A DNA stretch of 64,000 nucleotides, taken from positions 9,585 through 73,584 of the forward strand of contig CABJAP010000018.1 of NCBI GenBank assembly GCA_902363595.1, written 5' to 3'. The notes below the pieces were generated by a model that saw only the letters and a list, made by a program, of their open reading frames with translations, was not told the DNA's origin and did not search any database. Position 1 is the first letter of the stretch, and every line of letters starts with the position of its first letter. The DNA is from Clostridia bacterium (lineage in GTDB: Bacteria; Bacillota; Clostridia; Peptostreptococcales; Anaerovoracaceae). The position numbers and the translations under genes are program-made. Of the stretch, positions 23,986-32,124 are shown one piece after another.

Positions 23986-26900
23986 ATGTACATTGCCGAT
24001 TTACATATTCATTCCAAATATTCACGGGCGACCAGTAGAGAATGCGTGCCGGAACATCTTGACCTTTGGGCCAGGAGGAAAGGCATCGATATCCTGGGGA
24101 CCGGAGACTTTACCCATCCGGCCTGGAGGCAGGAGCTGAAAGAAAAGCTTCTGCCTGCGGAGGATGGGCTTTATATACTCAAGGACGAATATCGAATCCG
24201 AGATGCTGCGACAGCTGATGAAAAACAGCCCCGCTTCATTCTTTCCGGTGAAATCAGCTCCATCTATAAGCAGGATGGGAAAACGAGAAAGGTGCATAAT
24301 CTGATTTTGCTGCCAAGCCTGGAGGATGGGGAGCAATTGTCACGGAGGCTTGCGGCTATTGGAAACATTCATTCCGACGGCAGGCCTATACTGGGCCTTT
24401 CCAGCAGAGACTTGCTGGAGATCACCCTGGATGTCTGCCCGCAGGCCATCTTCATCCCGGCGCATATCTGGACGCCTCACTTCTCCCTGTTCGGCGCTTT
24501 TTCCGGTTTTGATACCATTGGAGAATGCTTCGGCGACTTGACCCCATACATTCATGCGCTGGAAACGGGATTATCCTCCGATCCGCCGATGAACTGGCAG
24601 CTGTCGGCGCTGGATGGGTACAATCTGGTGTCCAACTCCGACGCCCACTCCCCGTCAAAACTGGGGCGTGAAGCCAATTTGCTGGATATTCCCCTATCCT
24701 ATGAGGGAATGAAGGAAGCTTTGGAGAAGGGCAGCGGGCTTTGCGGCACCATTGAATTTTTCCCGGAGGAAGGCAAATACCATATGGACGGCCATCGGAA
24801 ATGCGCGCTGAGCCTGAGCCCGGCGGAAACCGATCAGTACGGCGGCAGGTGTCCGGTATGCGGAAAAAAGATCACCATCGGCGTACTCCATAGGGTACAG
24901 CAGCTGGCGGATCGGGAAGAGGGCTGCTATAAACCGGAGGGCGGATATTTCGAAAGCCTGGTACCCCTGCCGGAGGTCATCGCCGCGTCCACGGACAAGT
25001 CGGCGGCCAGCGTGAAAGTGCAGCGCCAGTATGAGGCCATGCTCAAGGAGTTGGGGCCGGAATTCACGATCTTGCGCGAGATGCCCCTGGAGGAGATCGG
25101 CAGAATGGCAGGTCCGTGCATTGAAGAGGGCATCAGGCGGCTCCGCCAGGGCAAGGTGGAGCGGATTCCCGGGTATGACGGAGAGTATGGAAAGATCAAG
25201 ATTATTGGAAAAGAGGAAATCGAGGAGTTGTGCGGGCAGATGAGCCTCTTTGCCGGATGTCCCCTCCCGGCCGGAGAGAAGCCTAAAAAGAAACTTAAGC
25301 CAGCGGCGGCGCCTCAAAAAGAGCCTGCAAAAGAAGAACCGTCTCATAAAGGTGCCAATTGCGAGCAGCTAGCGGCTATCGAAACAAAACAGTCTGTGAC
25401 AGCGGTGATTGCAGGTCCCGGCACAGGCAAGACATATACATTGATTGAGCGGATCGCCTTTTTGATTGAGAAACTGGATCAGAAACCTTCGGATATAACA
25501 GCGGTCACCTTTACCAATAAAGCGGCGGCGGAGATGCGGCTGCGGCTGGTGGAAAAGCTGGGATCGAATCGGGGCAGGTCTGTGAGGGTGGGAACCTTCC
25601 ATGGGATTTGCCGGGAAATGCTGATTCAGGCGGGCTTGGCTGCCGCTTTGGCGGACGAAACCATCCAGCTTGAGCTGGCCGGACAGGCGAAAGTGGCGTG
25701 CGGGGTTTCCGTATCGCCGGTCAAGCTGCTGCGCCAGGTTTCTGCATATAAGATGGGGATGCTCCCGGAAGATAAAAAAATTCTCCAAGCATGCGAGGAC
25801 TATACGAACAGGCTTCAGGATACGGGGCTTCTAGACTTTGACGATCTGCTGCTGGAGGTGCTTAAGCGCTGGGATCAATCTCCCCGGCATCCGGCCTTTT
25901 CCGCCGGCAGACATATTCTGGTGGATGAGCTGCAGGATATCAATGAGATCCAGTATCAGCTGATTCGGGCCTGGAGCGCCCAGGCCGATACCCTCTTTGT
26001 CATCGGAGATCCGGATCAGTCCATATACGGTTTTCGCGGATCCGATCCCGGCGTCTTTGGCCGGATTGAAAAGGAATATTCCCAGATTGACAGAATCCGC
26101 CTCACCCAAAATTACCGAAGCACGCCTCAGATTATCGACTGTGCATTGTCTGTGATTGACCATAACGACGGCCAACCCAGAACGCTGCTCGCAAGTGGGG
26201 CCGTCGGACAGCAGGTGCGGCTGGTCACAGCGGAAAGCCGTATGGCGGAAGCCGTTTTTATTGCCAAAGAAATTAACCGTATGACTGGCGGTATGGATAT
26301 GATGGACGCCCAGAATTTCGCATCCGCAAGGGAGCATCATCGAAGCTTCAGCGATATGGCGGTTCTTTATCGTACCCATTTTCAGGCCAAGCTTCTGGAA
26401 CAATGTTTGAAAAAAGAAAGCATACCCTGCATCATCACGGGTAAAGAACCCTTTCAAGAAGATCCGGCGGTGCAGGCGGCGATCTGGTTTTTCCTTTATC
26501 TTTTGGAGCCAAAGGCCTATGAGGAGCAGATGAAGCGGGTTTGCAAAGGGATCTTTGAGACTGATCTTCAAGAAACTTGCCAATATCTAAAAGACTTGCT
26601 GCTGCCCCAACTAAAAGGAACCAAGCCGGAAACCCTCTTGCGGACCTGGGCGGAGAAAACAGGCCTTTCTTCTCATGAACCCCTGGAGAGTTTGTCAGGC
26701 ATGGCTGTCTTTTATGATGATATGAGGACCTTTTTAGACCAGCTGCTGCTGGGTGAGGAGCAGGACTTGGAGCGAAGCGCTTCCGGCAAACGGTACGACT
26801 CAGGCGCGGTCAGACTCATGACCCTTCACGCAGCAAAGGGACTGGAATTTCCTGTGATTTTTCTATGCGGCGTCAATGAAGACTTTATTCCTATGGCGAA

Positions 26901-27093
26901 GGGGGACATCCAGGAGGAGCGCCGGCTCTTTTATGTGGGCATGACCCGGGCTAAGGAGGAATTAATTTTGTCCGTATCCGGACAGCCATCCCCTTTCTTG
27001 GCGGAAATACCAGAAAACCATCTGACTGTGAAAGAGGCTTTCAAAAAGAAATCCGCTCCCAATATGGAGCAGCTGAAGTTGTTTGATTTTTAG
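23986..27093 (+). CDS. Endonuclease Q-UvrD helicase fusion protein
   Basis: 1035-residue fusion. Residues 1-300 form a PHP phosphoesterase with DLHIHSKYS (5-13), GTGDFTHP (38-45), H160 in IPAH and SNSDAHSPSKLGRE (216-229). A zinc-finger-like H-x2-C (270-273) and C-x2-C (289-292) follow, then KKITIGVLHRVQQLAD. This order matches endonuclease Q, which nicks DNA 5' of deaminated bases. A linker rich in Lys, Pro and Ala (about 430-455) leads to a superfamily 1 helicase: Q-motif region 459-466, Walker A AGPGTGKTYT (476-485), VDELQD, DPDQSIYGFRG, QNYRSTPQII, LHAAKGLEFPVIF and FYVGMTRAKEEL. The fusion suggests incision and unwinding in one enzyme for repair of uracil or hypoxanthine. AGGTGA precedes the ATG. 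Domain identity is well supported. The activity is inferred. Confidence 0.88.
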   Translation: MYIADLHIHSKYSRATSRECVPEHLDLWARRKGIDILGTGDFTHPAWRQELKEKLLPAEDGLYILKDEYRIRDAATADEKQPRFILSGEISSIYKQDGKTRKVHNLILLPSLEDGEQLSRRLAAIGNIHSDGRPILGLSSRDLLEITLDVCPQAIFIPAHIWTPHFSLFGAFSGFDTIGECFGDLTPYIHALETGLSSDPPMNWQLSALDGYNLVSNSDAHSPSKLGREANLLDIPLSYEGMKEALEKGSGLCGTIEFFPEEGKYHMDGHRKCALSLSPAETDQYGGRCPVCGKKITIGVLHRVQQLADREEGCYKPEGGYFESLVPLPEVIAASTDKSAASVKVQRQYEAMLKELGPEFTILREMPLEEIGRMAGPCIEEGIRRLRQGKVERIPGYDGEYGKIKIIGKEEIEELCGQMSLFAGCPLPAGEKPKKKLKPAAAPQKEPAKEEPSHKGANCEQLAAIETKQSVTAVIAGPGTGKTYTLIERIAFLIEKLDQKPSDITAVTFTNKAAAEMRLRLVEKLGSNRGRSVRVGTFHGICREMLIQAGLAAALADETIQLELAGQAKVACGVSVSPVKLLRQVSAYKMGMLPEDKKILQACEDYTNRLQDTGLLDFDDLLLEVLKRWDQSPRHPAFSAGRHILVDELQDINEIQYQLIRAWSAQADTLFVIGDPDQSIYGFRGSDPGVFGRIEKEYSQIDRIRLTQNYRSTPQIIDCALSVIDHNDGQPRTLLASGAVGQQVRLVTAESRMAEAVFIAKEINRMTGGMDMMDAQNFASAREHHRSFSDMAVLYRTHFQAKLLEQCLKKESIPCIITGKEPFQEDPAVQAAIWFFLYLLEPKAYEEQMKRVCKGIFETDLQETCQYLKDLLLPQLKGTKPETLLRTWAEKTGLSSHEPLESLSGMAVFYDDMRTFLDQLLLGEEQDLERSASGKRYDSGAVRLMTLHAAKGLEFPVIFLCGVNEDFIPMAKGDIQEERRLFYVGMTRAKEELILSVSGQPSPFLAEIPENHLTVKEAFKKKSAPNMEQLKLFDF

Positions 27094-27132
27094 AATGTGC
27101 GAAAATGCAACAAAAAAAGATGGCAAAACCCA

Positions 27133-27163
27133 TTGACTATCCGGTAGCACGATAGGGTATTAT
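27133..27163 (+). promoter_or_regulatory. Promoter giving a probably leaderless mRNA
   Basis: TTGACT (27133-27138) and TATTAT (27158-27163) with a 19-bp spacer, or GTATTA with 18 bp. The -10 ends six bases before the ATG at 27170, so transcription should begin on or next to the start codon. No Shine-Dalgarno sequence is present. Confidence 0.65.
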
Positions 27164-27169
27164 AGTGGT

Positions 27170-28549
27170 ATGGAAAAATTAAGATTTCGGAATAAAATTG
27201 AATATGCTTCAGCTGCTTACGGAGATGCCGCATCTTATGGTTTTATCAGTGCGTTTTTACTGTTTTTTCTTACCACAGTCGCTGGTGTGGAACCCGCTTT
27301 CGCAGGAACGATCACAGTGGTAGGAGCGCTGTGGAATACTCTGATCAACCCAATCGTTGGCTATCTCAGCGATCATGCCATGACCAGATGGGGGCGGCGC
27401 AGACCGTTCATGGTCATCATGTCGCTGCCTATGGCCGCATCCACCTATATGCTTTTTACTGCGGTGGATTTGCTGCCTCAGATCAAGCCCCTTTATTATG
27501 GGGCGATCCTGCTGATTTTCTGGACGTCTTACACAGGCTTCTTTGTTCCCTATCTGGCTCTGGGAGCAGAATATACCAAAGACTACAACGAACGCACTGA
27601 GCTGCGGTCCTATGCCTCGATTTTTAACATGCTGGGCAATGTGGTGGCTATGGTTATGCCTTCTATTCTCGTGGCTTTCCTTACAGACAGGGGCCTCTCC
27701 ACGCCCGGAGCATGGTCTGCCACAGGGGCCATTGTGGGGATTACATCCATGGCGTCGATTTTTATTACCGCCCGTGCGGCGAAGAATACGGATCAGTCTG
27801 CTCCCTGCGGGGAGCGGACCGGCCTGCCCAGGCCCAATCTGGTTAAAATTTTCCGGGAATACTGGCAGGTGCTCAAACTCAAGCCAGTGAAGTCACTGCT
27901 GTTTACCAGTCTCTTCGCCCTTGTGAGTTACGCCATGTTTACCTCGGATTTGGTCTATTACTTTACATATAATCAGGGCCTTTCCCCAGAACAGGTATCG
28001 GGGATGTTCTTATATCGTACATTTGCCTGTCTGGTCCTTATTTTGATTATGCGCAAAATCAGCGCTGCCACTGACAAGCGGACAGCTTTGATGTGGGTGT
28101 TCGTCATTGGAGCCGTATCGGTTACCATTGCCAGAATCATCGGTGTGGAGTCGATGTGGCAGCTTTATGTATTTGTTTTCTTTGTGGCGGTGTCCACCTC
28201 TGTCTATTGGCAGCTGATGCCTTCCATCATTTATGATGTGTGCGAATACGACGAGCTGGAAAACGGAAAAAAACGTCAGGGGACAATTGTTTCTCTTCAG
28301 GGACTGGTGGAGGCTCTGGCCACTGGCATGGGTTCGCAGATTTTGGGTATTGTTTTGCAGCTGGCGGGATTTGACGGCAGCGCGCAGGTACAGACAGAGA
28401 CGGCCCTTACCTGGGTGCAGAATTCGGTAACGGTCCTGCCGGCCGGATTTCTAATCCTGGCGATGATTGCGCTCTCCAGGTATCCGATTACCAAAGAGCG
28501 CTTTGAAGAGATTCAGCGAAAACTGGCGGAACGAAATAAAACCGAATAA
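27170..28549 (+). CDS. GPH-family sugar/cation symporter (MFS)
   Basis: 459-residue transporter of the glycoside-pentoside-hexuronide:cation symporter family. It has about twelve membrane helices. Typical segments are the N-terminal KLRFRNKIEYASAAYGD, the loop DHAMTRWGRRRPFM between helices two and three, and EYTKDYNERTELRSYASIF. The homology begins at the first codons, which supports ATG 27170 even though no ribosome site precedes it. The promoter lies so close that the mRNA is probably leaderless. A terminator follows at 28571-28601. Substrate is likely a sugar or glycoside, but no hydrolase gene adjoins it to suggest which. Confidence 0.9.
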   Translation: MEKLRFRNKIEYASAAYGDAASYGFISAFLLFFLTTVAGVEPAFAGTITVVGALWNTLINPIVGYLSDHAMTRWGRRRPFMVIMSLPMAASTYMLFTAVDLLPQIKPLYYGAILLIFWTSYTGFFVPYLALGAEYTKDYNERTELRSYASIFNMLGNVVAMVMPSILVAFLTDRGLSTPGAWSATGAIVGITSMASIFITARAAKNTDQSAPCGERTGLPRPNLVKIFREYWQVLKLKPVKSLLFTSLFALVSYAMFTSDLVYYFTYNQGLSPEQVSGMFLYRTFACLVLILIMRKISAATDKRTALMWVFVIGAVSVTIARIIGVESMWQLYVFVFFVAVSTSVYWQLMPSIIYDVCEYDELENGKKRQGTIVSLQGLVEALATGMGSQILGIVLQLAGFDGSAQVQTETALTWVQNSVTVLPAGFLILAMIALSRYPITKERFEEIQRKLAERNKTE

Positions 28550-28570
28550 AGTTGCAATGACTTTAAGGCT

Positions 28571-28601
28571 GCCCACAAACATATTTGTAGGCGGTCTTTT
28601 T
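28571..28601 (+). terminator. Terminator after GPH symporter
   Basis: GCCCACAAA / TTTGTAGGC stem with one mismatch and a 4-base loop, followed by GGTC and five T residues. Confidence 0.75.
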
Positions 28602-28711
28602 GCATCTTAGAAAGAAATCTGCGCACCATAGGCAAACTGCCTTGCAAGGGGACGGACTGCCGGATAAGATAGTATTAGAAAACAGAGAGGGCCATCTCGG
28701 AAGGAGGGCTT

Positions 28712-29152
28712 ATGAAAATTCAAATCAACGAAAATCAGGAGCTTCAGGAGACAGAGGTCATTATCAACTGCAGGGAGACTACTCCCCAGATACTTAAGGT
28801 GATCGCACTTCTACGGGCTTCGGATAAAAAAATTACTGGAATGAGGGAAGGCCGGACCTATATCTTGGAAGCTTCGAAAATACTTTACATAGACACTGTG
28901 GATAAAAAGACATTTTTCTATACATCCAAAGAGGTCTATGAGACGCCGCTGCGGCTGTACGAGCTGGAGGAACAGCTGATCAGCAGCGACTTTTTCAGGG
29001 CATCCAAATCCACGATTATTAATTTTAACCAAATTCAGTCTTTGAGACCGGACTTCGGCGGCCGCATGCTGGTGCAGATGAACAATGGGGAGAATCTCAA
29101 CGTTTCTCGGCAGTATGTCTCAACGATTAAAGAAAAGTTGGGACTTTTATGA
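28712..29152 (+). CDS. LytTR-domain DNA-binding protein
   Basis: 146-residue regulator consisting of a short N-terminal segment (1-45) and a LytTR domain (about 50-145), with KILYIDTVDKKTFFYTSKE and FFRASKSTIINFNQI. There is no receiver domain, so it is not a classical response regulator. AAGGAGGG precedes the ATG. The next gene, 14 bases downstream, encodes a DUF3021 membrane protein. LytTR-DUF3021 pairs form known two-gene regulatory systems in which the membrane protein inhibits the DNA-binding protein. Targets may include its own operon. Confidence 0.9.
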   Translation: MKIQINENQELQETEVIINCRETTPQILKVIALLRASDKKITGMREGRTYILEASKILYIDTVDKKTFFYTSKEVYETPLRLYELEEQLISSDFFRASKSTIINFNQIQSLRPDFGGRMLVQMNNGENLNVSRQYVSTIKEKLGLL

Positions 29153-29165
29153 GGAGGTATGGAAA

Positions 29166-29609
29166 ATGAAAAAGTTTATATCTGGAGTAATAACGTGGAA
29201 AAATTACGCCTGCATGATGTTCACAGGGTGCGTGTGCCTTTACGGTGCAATTACGCTTGCCCAGGGAGGAGATAGCCTCAATATATGGGTATTGCTGCAA
29301 TTGATAATCCTATCGGCGCTGGGCACGCTGATCCAAGGGATTGCCTTTTACCCGGGCTGGGTGATTAAAAATGCCAAATATACGACCAGGCTGATTATTT
29401 TTATCATACCGTTTCTGATCCTGCTGACAGCCTTTGCTTTGATCTTTCATTGGTTTCCGGCAGACCGGATGATAAATTGGGTCGTCTTTATCGGAATCTT
29501 TATCGCAATCACGGTTGTTCTCACGCTGAGCTTTGAGCTTGCATTCCGGATTACCGGGAAACGGTACGACGGACTTCTGGGGCAATATAAAAAGAGAAAA
29601 AAGGAGTAA
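29166..29609 (+). CDS. DUF3021-family membrane protein
   Basis: 147-residue protein with four membrane helices (about 14-32, 42-62, 75-97 and 104-126) and a basic tail ending KKRKKE. It belongs to the DUF3021 family found beside LytTR regulators, in which it acts as a membrane inhibitor or sensor. ATG 29166 follows GAGGAGGT, whereas an upstream start at 29085 would lie inside the LytTR gene. The two genes form one operon. The stimulus is unknown. Confidence 0.87.
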   Translation: MKKFISGVITWKNYACMMFTGCVCLYGAITLAQGGDSLNIWVLLQLIILSALGTLIQGIAFYPGWVIKNAKYTTRLIIFIIPFLILLTAFALIFHWFPADRMINWVVFIGIFIAITVVLTLSFELAFRITGKRYDGLLGQYKKRKKE

Positions 29610-29710
29610 GAAAAGAGCGCCCAATCTTGTCCGTAATGCCCAGAGATACCGGAATTACAAAAGGTTACAGTGAAATTCTTAGAAACGTTGAAAGTTCTTG
29701 CTTTTAAGTG

Positions 29711-29740
29711 TTGACAGACAGGCGCGGAAAAGTATAGAAT
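29711..29740 (+). promoter_or_regulatory. Sigma-A promoter of secreted metallopeptidase
   Basis: TTGACA (29711-29716), 18-bp spacer, TAGAAT (29735-29740), 33 bases before the ATG. GAAACGTTGAAAG lies 35 bp upstream and resembles a motif in the DnaA-box region (13759). Confidence 0.72.
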
Positions 29741-29772
29741 AAGGTTACATCCGAAGAGGAAGGGGTGTAATT

Positions 29773-30624
29773 ATGAGTGCGACAAAAAAAGAAGCTTTAA
29801 CGAAGGTTTGTATTGCTCTGATCATGGTATCTATGATCGGACTTTGCATCGCCAATCCCAATGAAGAGGCAGGAACGGATTGTATCATCTCCGGCCAGGT
29901 TGTGATCATTGAGGATGACGCGCCGCCTTTGGCTGCCACTGTTTCTAAAACCACAACAAAGACAACCGTAAAAAAGAAAACTCAGGTTAAGAAATTAAAG
30001 AAAAAAGCCAAAAAGAACAAAACGACGACTAAGAAAAAGACAAAGAAGAGCACAAGTACTAAGAAATACAGCACAAAGACGGTAAAAACTCAGAAGACAG
30101 TCGTAACGACAACAAAGACGATAATCAAGAAGAAATCGAAAAAGAAAAAGATCAAAACGACGATTAAGACGACAATCAAGACTACGACTACGACACAGAC
30201 CACTACGGCTGCCGGCGGCGAAGTGAAGATAAGAAGCATCGCGCCAAAGGCAGATCCAGATGTTCTCAACGCTTTTGAGAGCGGCGGCTACAAAGTTGTG
30301 GTTAATCCAAAGGTAAGCTATTCCGGCGTTTTCCGCTCTGCGACTAAGACCATTGAATTGAAGGCTGCCAATGCTGTTGTCTACCATGAACTGGGGCATT
30401 TTGTCTCTTATCGGACAGGAAGAGCGGACAGCACCAGCGAGTTCAAGGATATTTATAACGATGAGAAGAGCAAGTACAACTATAGCGACAAGGCCTATGT
30501 AACCCAGAGTTCGGGTGAGTACTTCGCCGAATCCTTTAAAAACTATACGGAGAATCCGAGCAGGCTGAAAAGCGAACGGCCGCGGACATACAGCTATGTG
30601 AAGTCAAAGGTAGATCAATTCTAG
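29773..30624 (+). CDS. Secreted ATLF-like zinc metallopeptidase with Lys/Thr linker
   Basis: 283 residues. A hydrophobic N-terminal segment (about 11-27) is a signal peptide or anchor. Residues about 57-145 are almost entirely Lys, Thr, Ser and Val, a very basic low-complexity linker likely to lie along the anionic cell wall. The C-terminal domain (about 150-283) has the zinc motif HELGH at 205-209 and a downstream SGEYFAESFKNY, where E253 is the likely third ligand. This order resembles the anthrax lethal-factor-like (ATLF) peptidase domain. GAAGGGGTG precedes the ATG and a sigma-A promoter lies at 29711-29740. Its substrate is unknown, perhaps a cell-surface protein. No cognate inhibitor gene is seen. 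Confidence 0.8.
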   Translation: MSATKKEALTKVCIALIMVSMIGLCIANPNEEAGTDCIISGQVVIIEDDAPPLAATVSKTTTKTTVKKKTQVKKLKKKAKKNKTTTKKKTKKSTSTKKYSTKTVKTQKTVVTTTKTIIKKKSKKKKIKTTIKTTIKTTTTTQTTTAAGGEVKIRSIAPKADPDVLNAFESGGYKVVVNPKVSYSGVFRSATKTIELKAANAVVYHELGHFVSYRTGRADSTSEFKDIYNDEKSKYNYSDKAYVTQSSGEYFAESFKNYTENPSRLKSERPRTYSYVKSKVDQF

Positions 30625-31158
30625 CGGGGCCGAACAAGTCCTTTGGCAGAGGCGGCTTGAGCCTGGAAAGTCGATTACTTAGAAGTTTCAATACGCAGTT
30701 GTCTCGCCCAATAAAGACATCGTAGACGAGACCAAAAGGGGTTCGATAAATCCGGAAACAATGCACCGGGATATAAGCCGGGCATCACACGAAGTTATGA
30801 AAAGGTATATTCTAAAACCTATGAATGTTTTGGAGTGTACCTTTTTTGTGGTATAAGAACGGCGGCTTTGCAAAACGCTGGTCAGCGACTCCGCCGGCCG
30901 GGAGTGTCGGAATAGCAGCAAAACGTATTTATTTCTGATAGTTTGGACCTCAGATGGCTTCGAGGGCAAGAAGGGAGTGGGAGAAGTGTTAAAGAACGGG
31001 TTGAAAGTCACCGGGTTTAGGATATTCAGGTGGCCTTCTGCCAAGCCAAAGAGGGGAAAAGTATCAGTCTGGAACTGGTTTTGCTGAAATCTTGCGGGCC
31101 CGTAATCAGATGCCAGTCCGGCTGCGCACACACCGGCGCTATGCAGGATGAGAATTTG
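30625..31158. other. 530-bp intergenic stretch with one terminator
   Basis: Apart from the hairpin at 30801-30847 I see no gene, RNA or repeat. Frames on both strands have atypical composition and no ribosome sites. It may be the decayed remains of a lost gene. Confidence 0.4.
30801..30847 (+). terminator. Intrinsic terminator after metallopeptidase region
   Basis: AAGGTA...AAAAC pairs with GTTTT...TACCTT in a broken stem around the loop CTATGAAT, followed by a run of six T residues. It lies about 180 bp after the peptidase stop. Confidence 0.65.
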
Positions 31159-31167
31159 TGCTATAAT
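31159..31167 (+). promoter_or_regulatory. Extended -10 promoter of xth
   Basis: TGCTATAAT is an exact extended -10 element, 56 bases before the xth ATG. No clear -35 is present. Confidence 0.5.
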
Positions 31168-31223
31168 AGAAATCATTCCAGCTTCCTGGCGGAGCTGGCG
31201 ATTAATAACAAAGGAGAAAAAGA

Positions 31224-31979
31224 ATGAAACTCATATCATGGAACGTAAATGGAATCCGAGCCTGTATGGGCAAAGGATTTGTGGATATCATAAAGGAACA
31301 AGATGGAGACATCGTTTGTATTCAGGAAACCAAGATGCAGGAAGGGCAGGCAGAGGTGCCGGTGGAAGGATATTATCAATACTGGTGCTCCGCAGAAAAA
31401 AAAGGATATTCAGGCACTGCGATTTTTACGAAAGAAAAACCGCTCTCGGCAGCTTATGGACTGGGGATCGATGCCCACGATCATGAAGGCAGAGTGATCA
31501 CATTGGAATATGAAACCTTTTATTTGGTTAATGTGTACGTGCCCAACTCGCAGAACGAGCTCAAGCGCTTGGGCTACCGGATGGAATGGGAAGATGCCTT
31601 CCGCACCTATGTATGCGGTCTTGACCAAAAAAAGCCGGTTATTATTTGCGGCGATATGAATGTGGCTCATAAAGAAATTGACCTGAAAAATCCAAAAACC
31701 AATGTGAAAAATGCAGGGTTCACACCGGAGGAACGGGAAAAAATGACCATTTTGCAGGACGCAGGATTTGTCGATAGTTTCCGTTATTTCTATCCGCAAG
31801 CAGAAGGCATCTATTCCTGGTGGAGCTACCGTTTTAACGCCAGAAAGAATAACGCCGGATGGCGGATCGACTATTTTCTGGTATCTGAAAAGCTGAAAGA
31901 TAAGATGAAAGATGCTTCCATTCTGACGGATGTCATGGGCAGCGACCACTGCCCAGTCGTTCTGGAGCTGGAGGTATAG
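31224..31979 (+). CDS. xth: Exodeoxyribonuclease III
   Basis: 251-residue AP endonuclease/3'-exonuclease of the ExoIII/ExoA family, which nicks DNA at abasic sites. Key motifs are ISWNVNGIRA (4-13), IQETKMQ with the metal-binding glutamate, YVPNSQ, CGDMNVAH and a final MGSDHCPVVLEL, where Asp and His form the catalytic pair. GGAGAAAAAG precedes the ATG. It is monocistronic. The TAG stop is also the beginning of a family C repeat. It complements the EndoQ-UvrD fusion at 23986-27093 as a second base-damage repair enzyme in the window. Confidence 0.96.
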   Translation: MKLISWNVNGIRACMGKGFVDIIKEQDGDIVCIQETKMQEGQAEVPVEGYYQYWCSAEKKGYSGTAIFTKEKPLSAAYGLGIDAHDHEGRVITLEYETFYLVNVYVPNSQNELKRLGYRMEWEDAFRTYVCGLDQKKPVIICGDMNVAHKEIDLKNPKTNVKNAGFTPEEREKMTILQDAGFVDSFRYFYPQAEGIYSWWSYRFNARKNNAGWRIDYFLVSEKLKDKMKDASILTDVMGSDHCPVVLELEV

Positions 31980-32007
31980 TATTTTTACCATCTGTACGGC
32001 GTTGCTG
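31977..32007 (+). repeat. Repeat C, copy C2, starting at the xth stop codon
   Basis: TAGTATTTTTACCAT followed by GTACGGCGTTGCTG. It closely matches 56731-56762 and is weaker at 17445-17475. The TAG is the xth stop codon. Confidence 0.6.
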
Positions 32008-32029
32008 TAAGGCGATCATTAAGAGTTAG

Positions 32030-32065
32030 GCTCAACAATCGAGGAGAACAACTCGATTGTTGAGC
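32030..32065. terminator. Strong hairpin between convergent genes
   Basis: Perfect 14-bp stem GCTCAACAATCGAG / CTCGATTGTTGAGC with an 8-base loop. It lies between xth (+) and nnrE (-) and may act as a bidirectional terminator or mRNA end protector. No long T-run follows on either strand. Confidence 0.6.
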
Positions 32066-32124
32066 TAAAACACAGACTAATATCAACAATAAGTCAAAAT
32101 GTTATACGATATACCCGCAACAGT

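Noticed and set aside
30688..31176. A 162-codon minus-strand frame
   Set aside because: No ribosome site, odd composition and no similarity to a known fold. It crosses a good terminator on the other strand.
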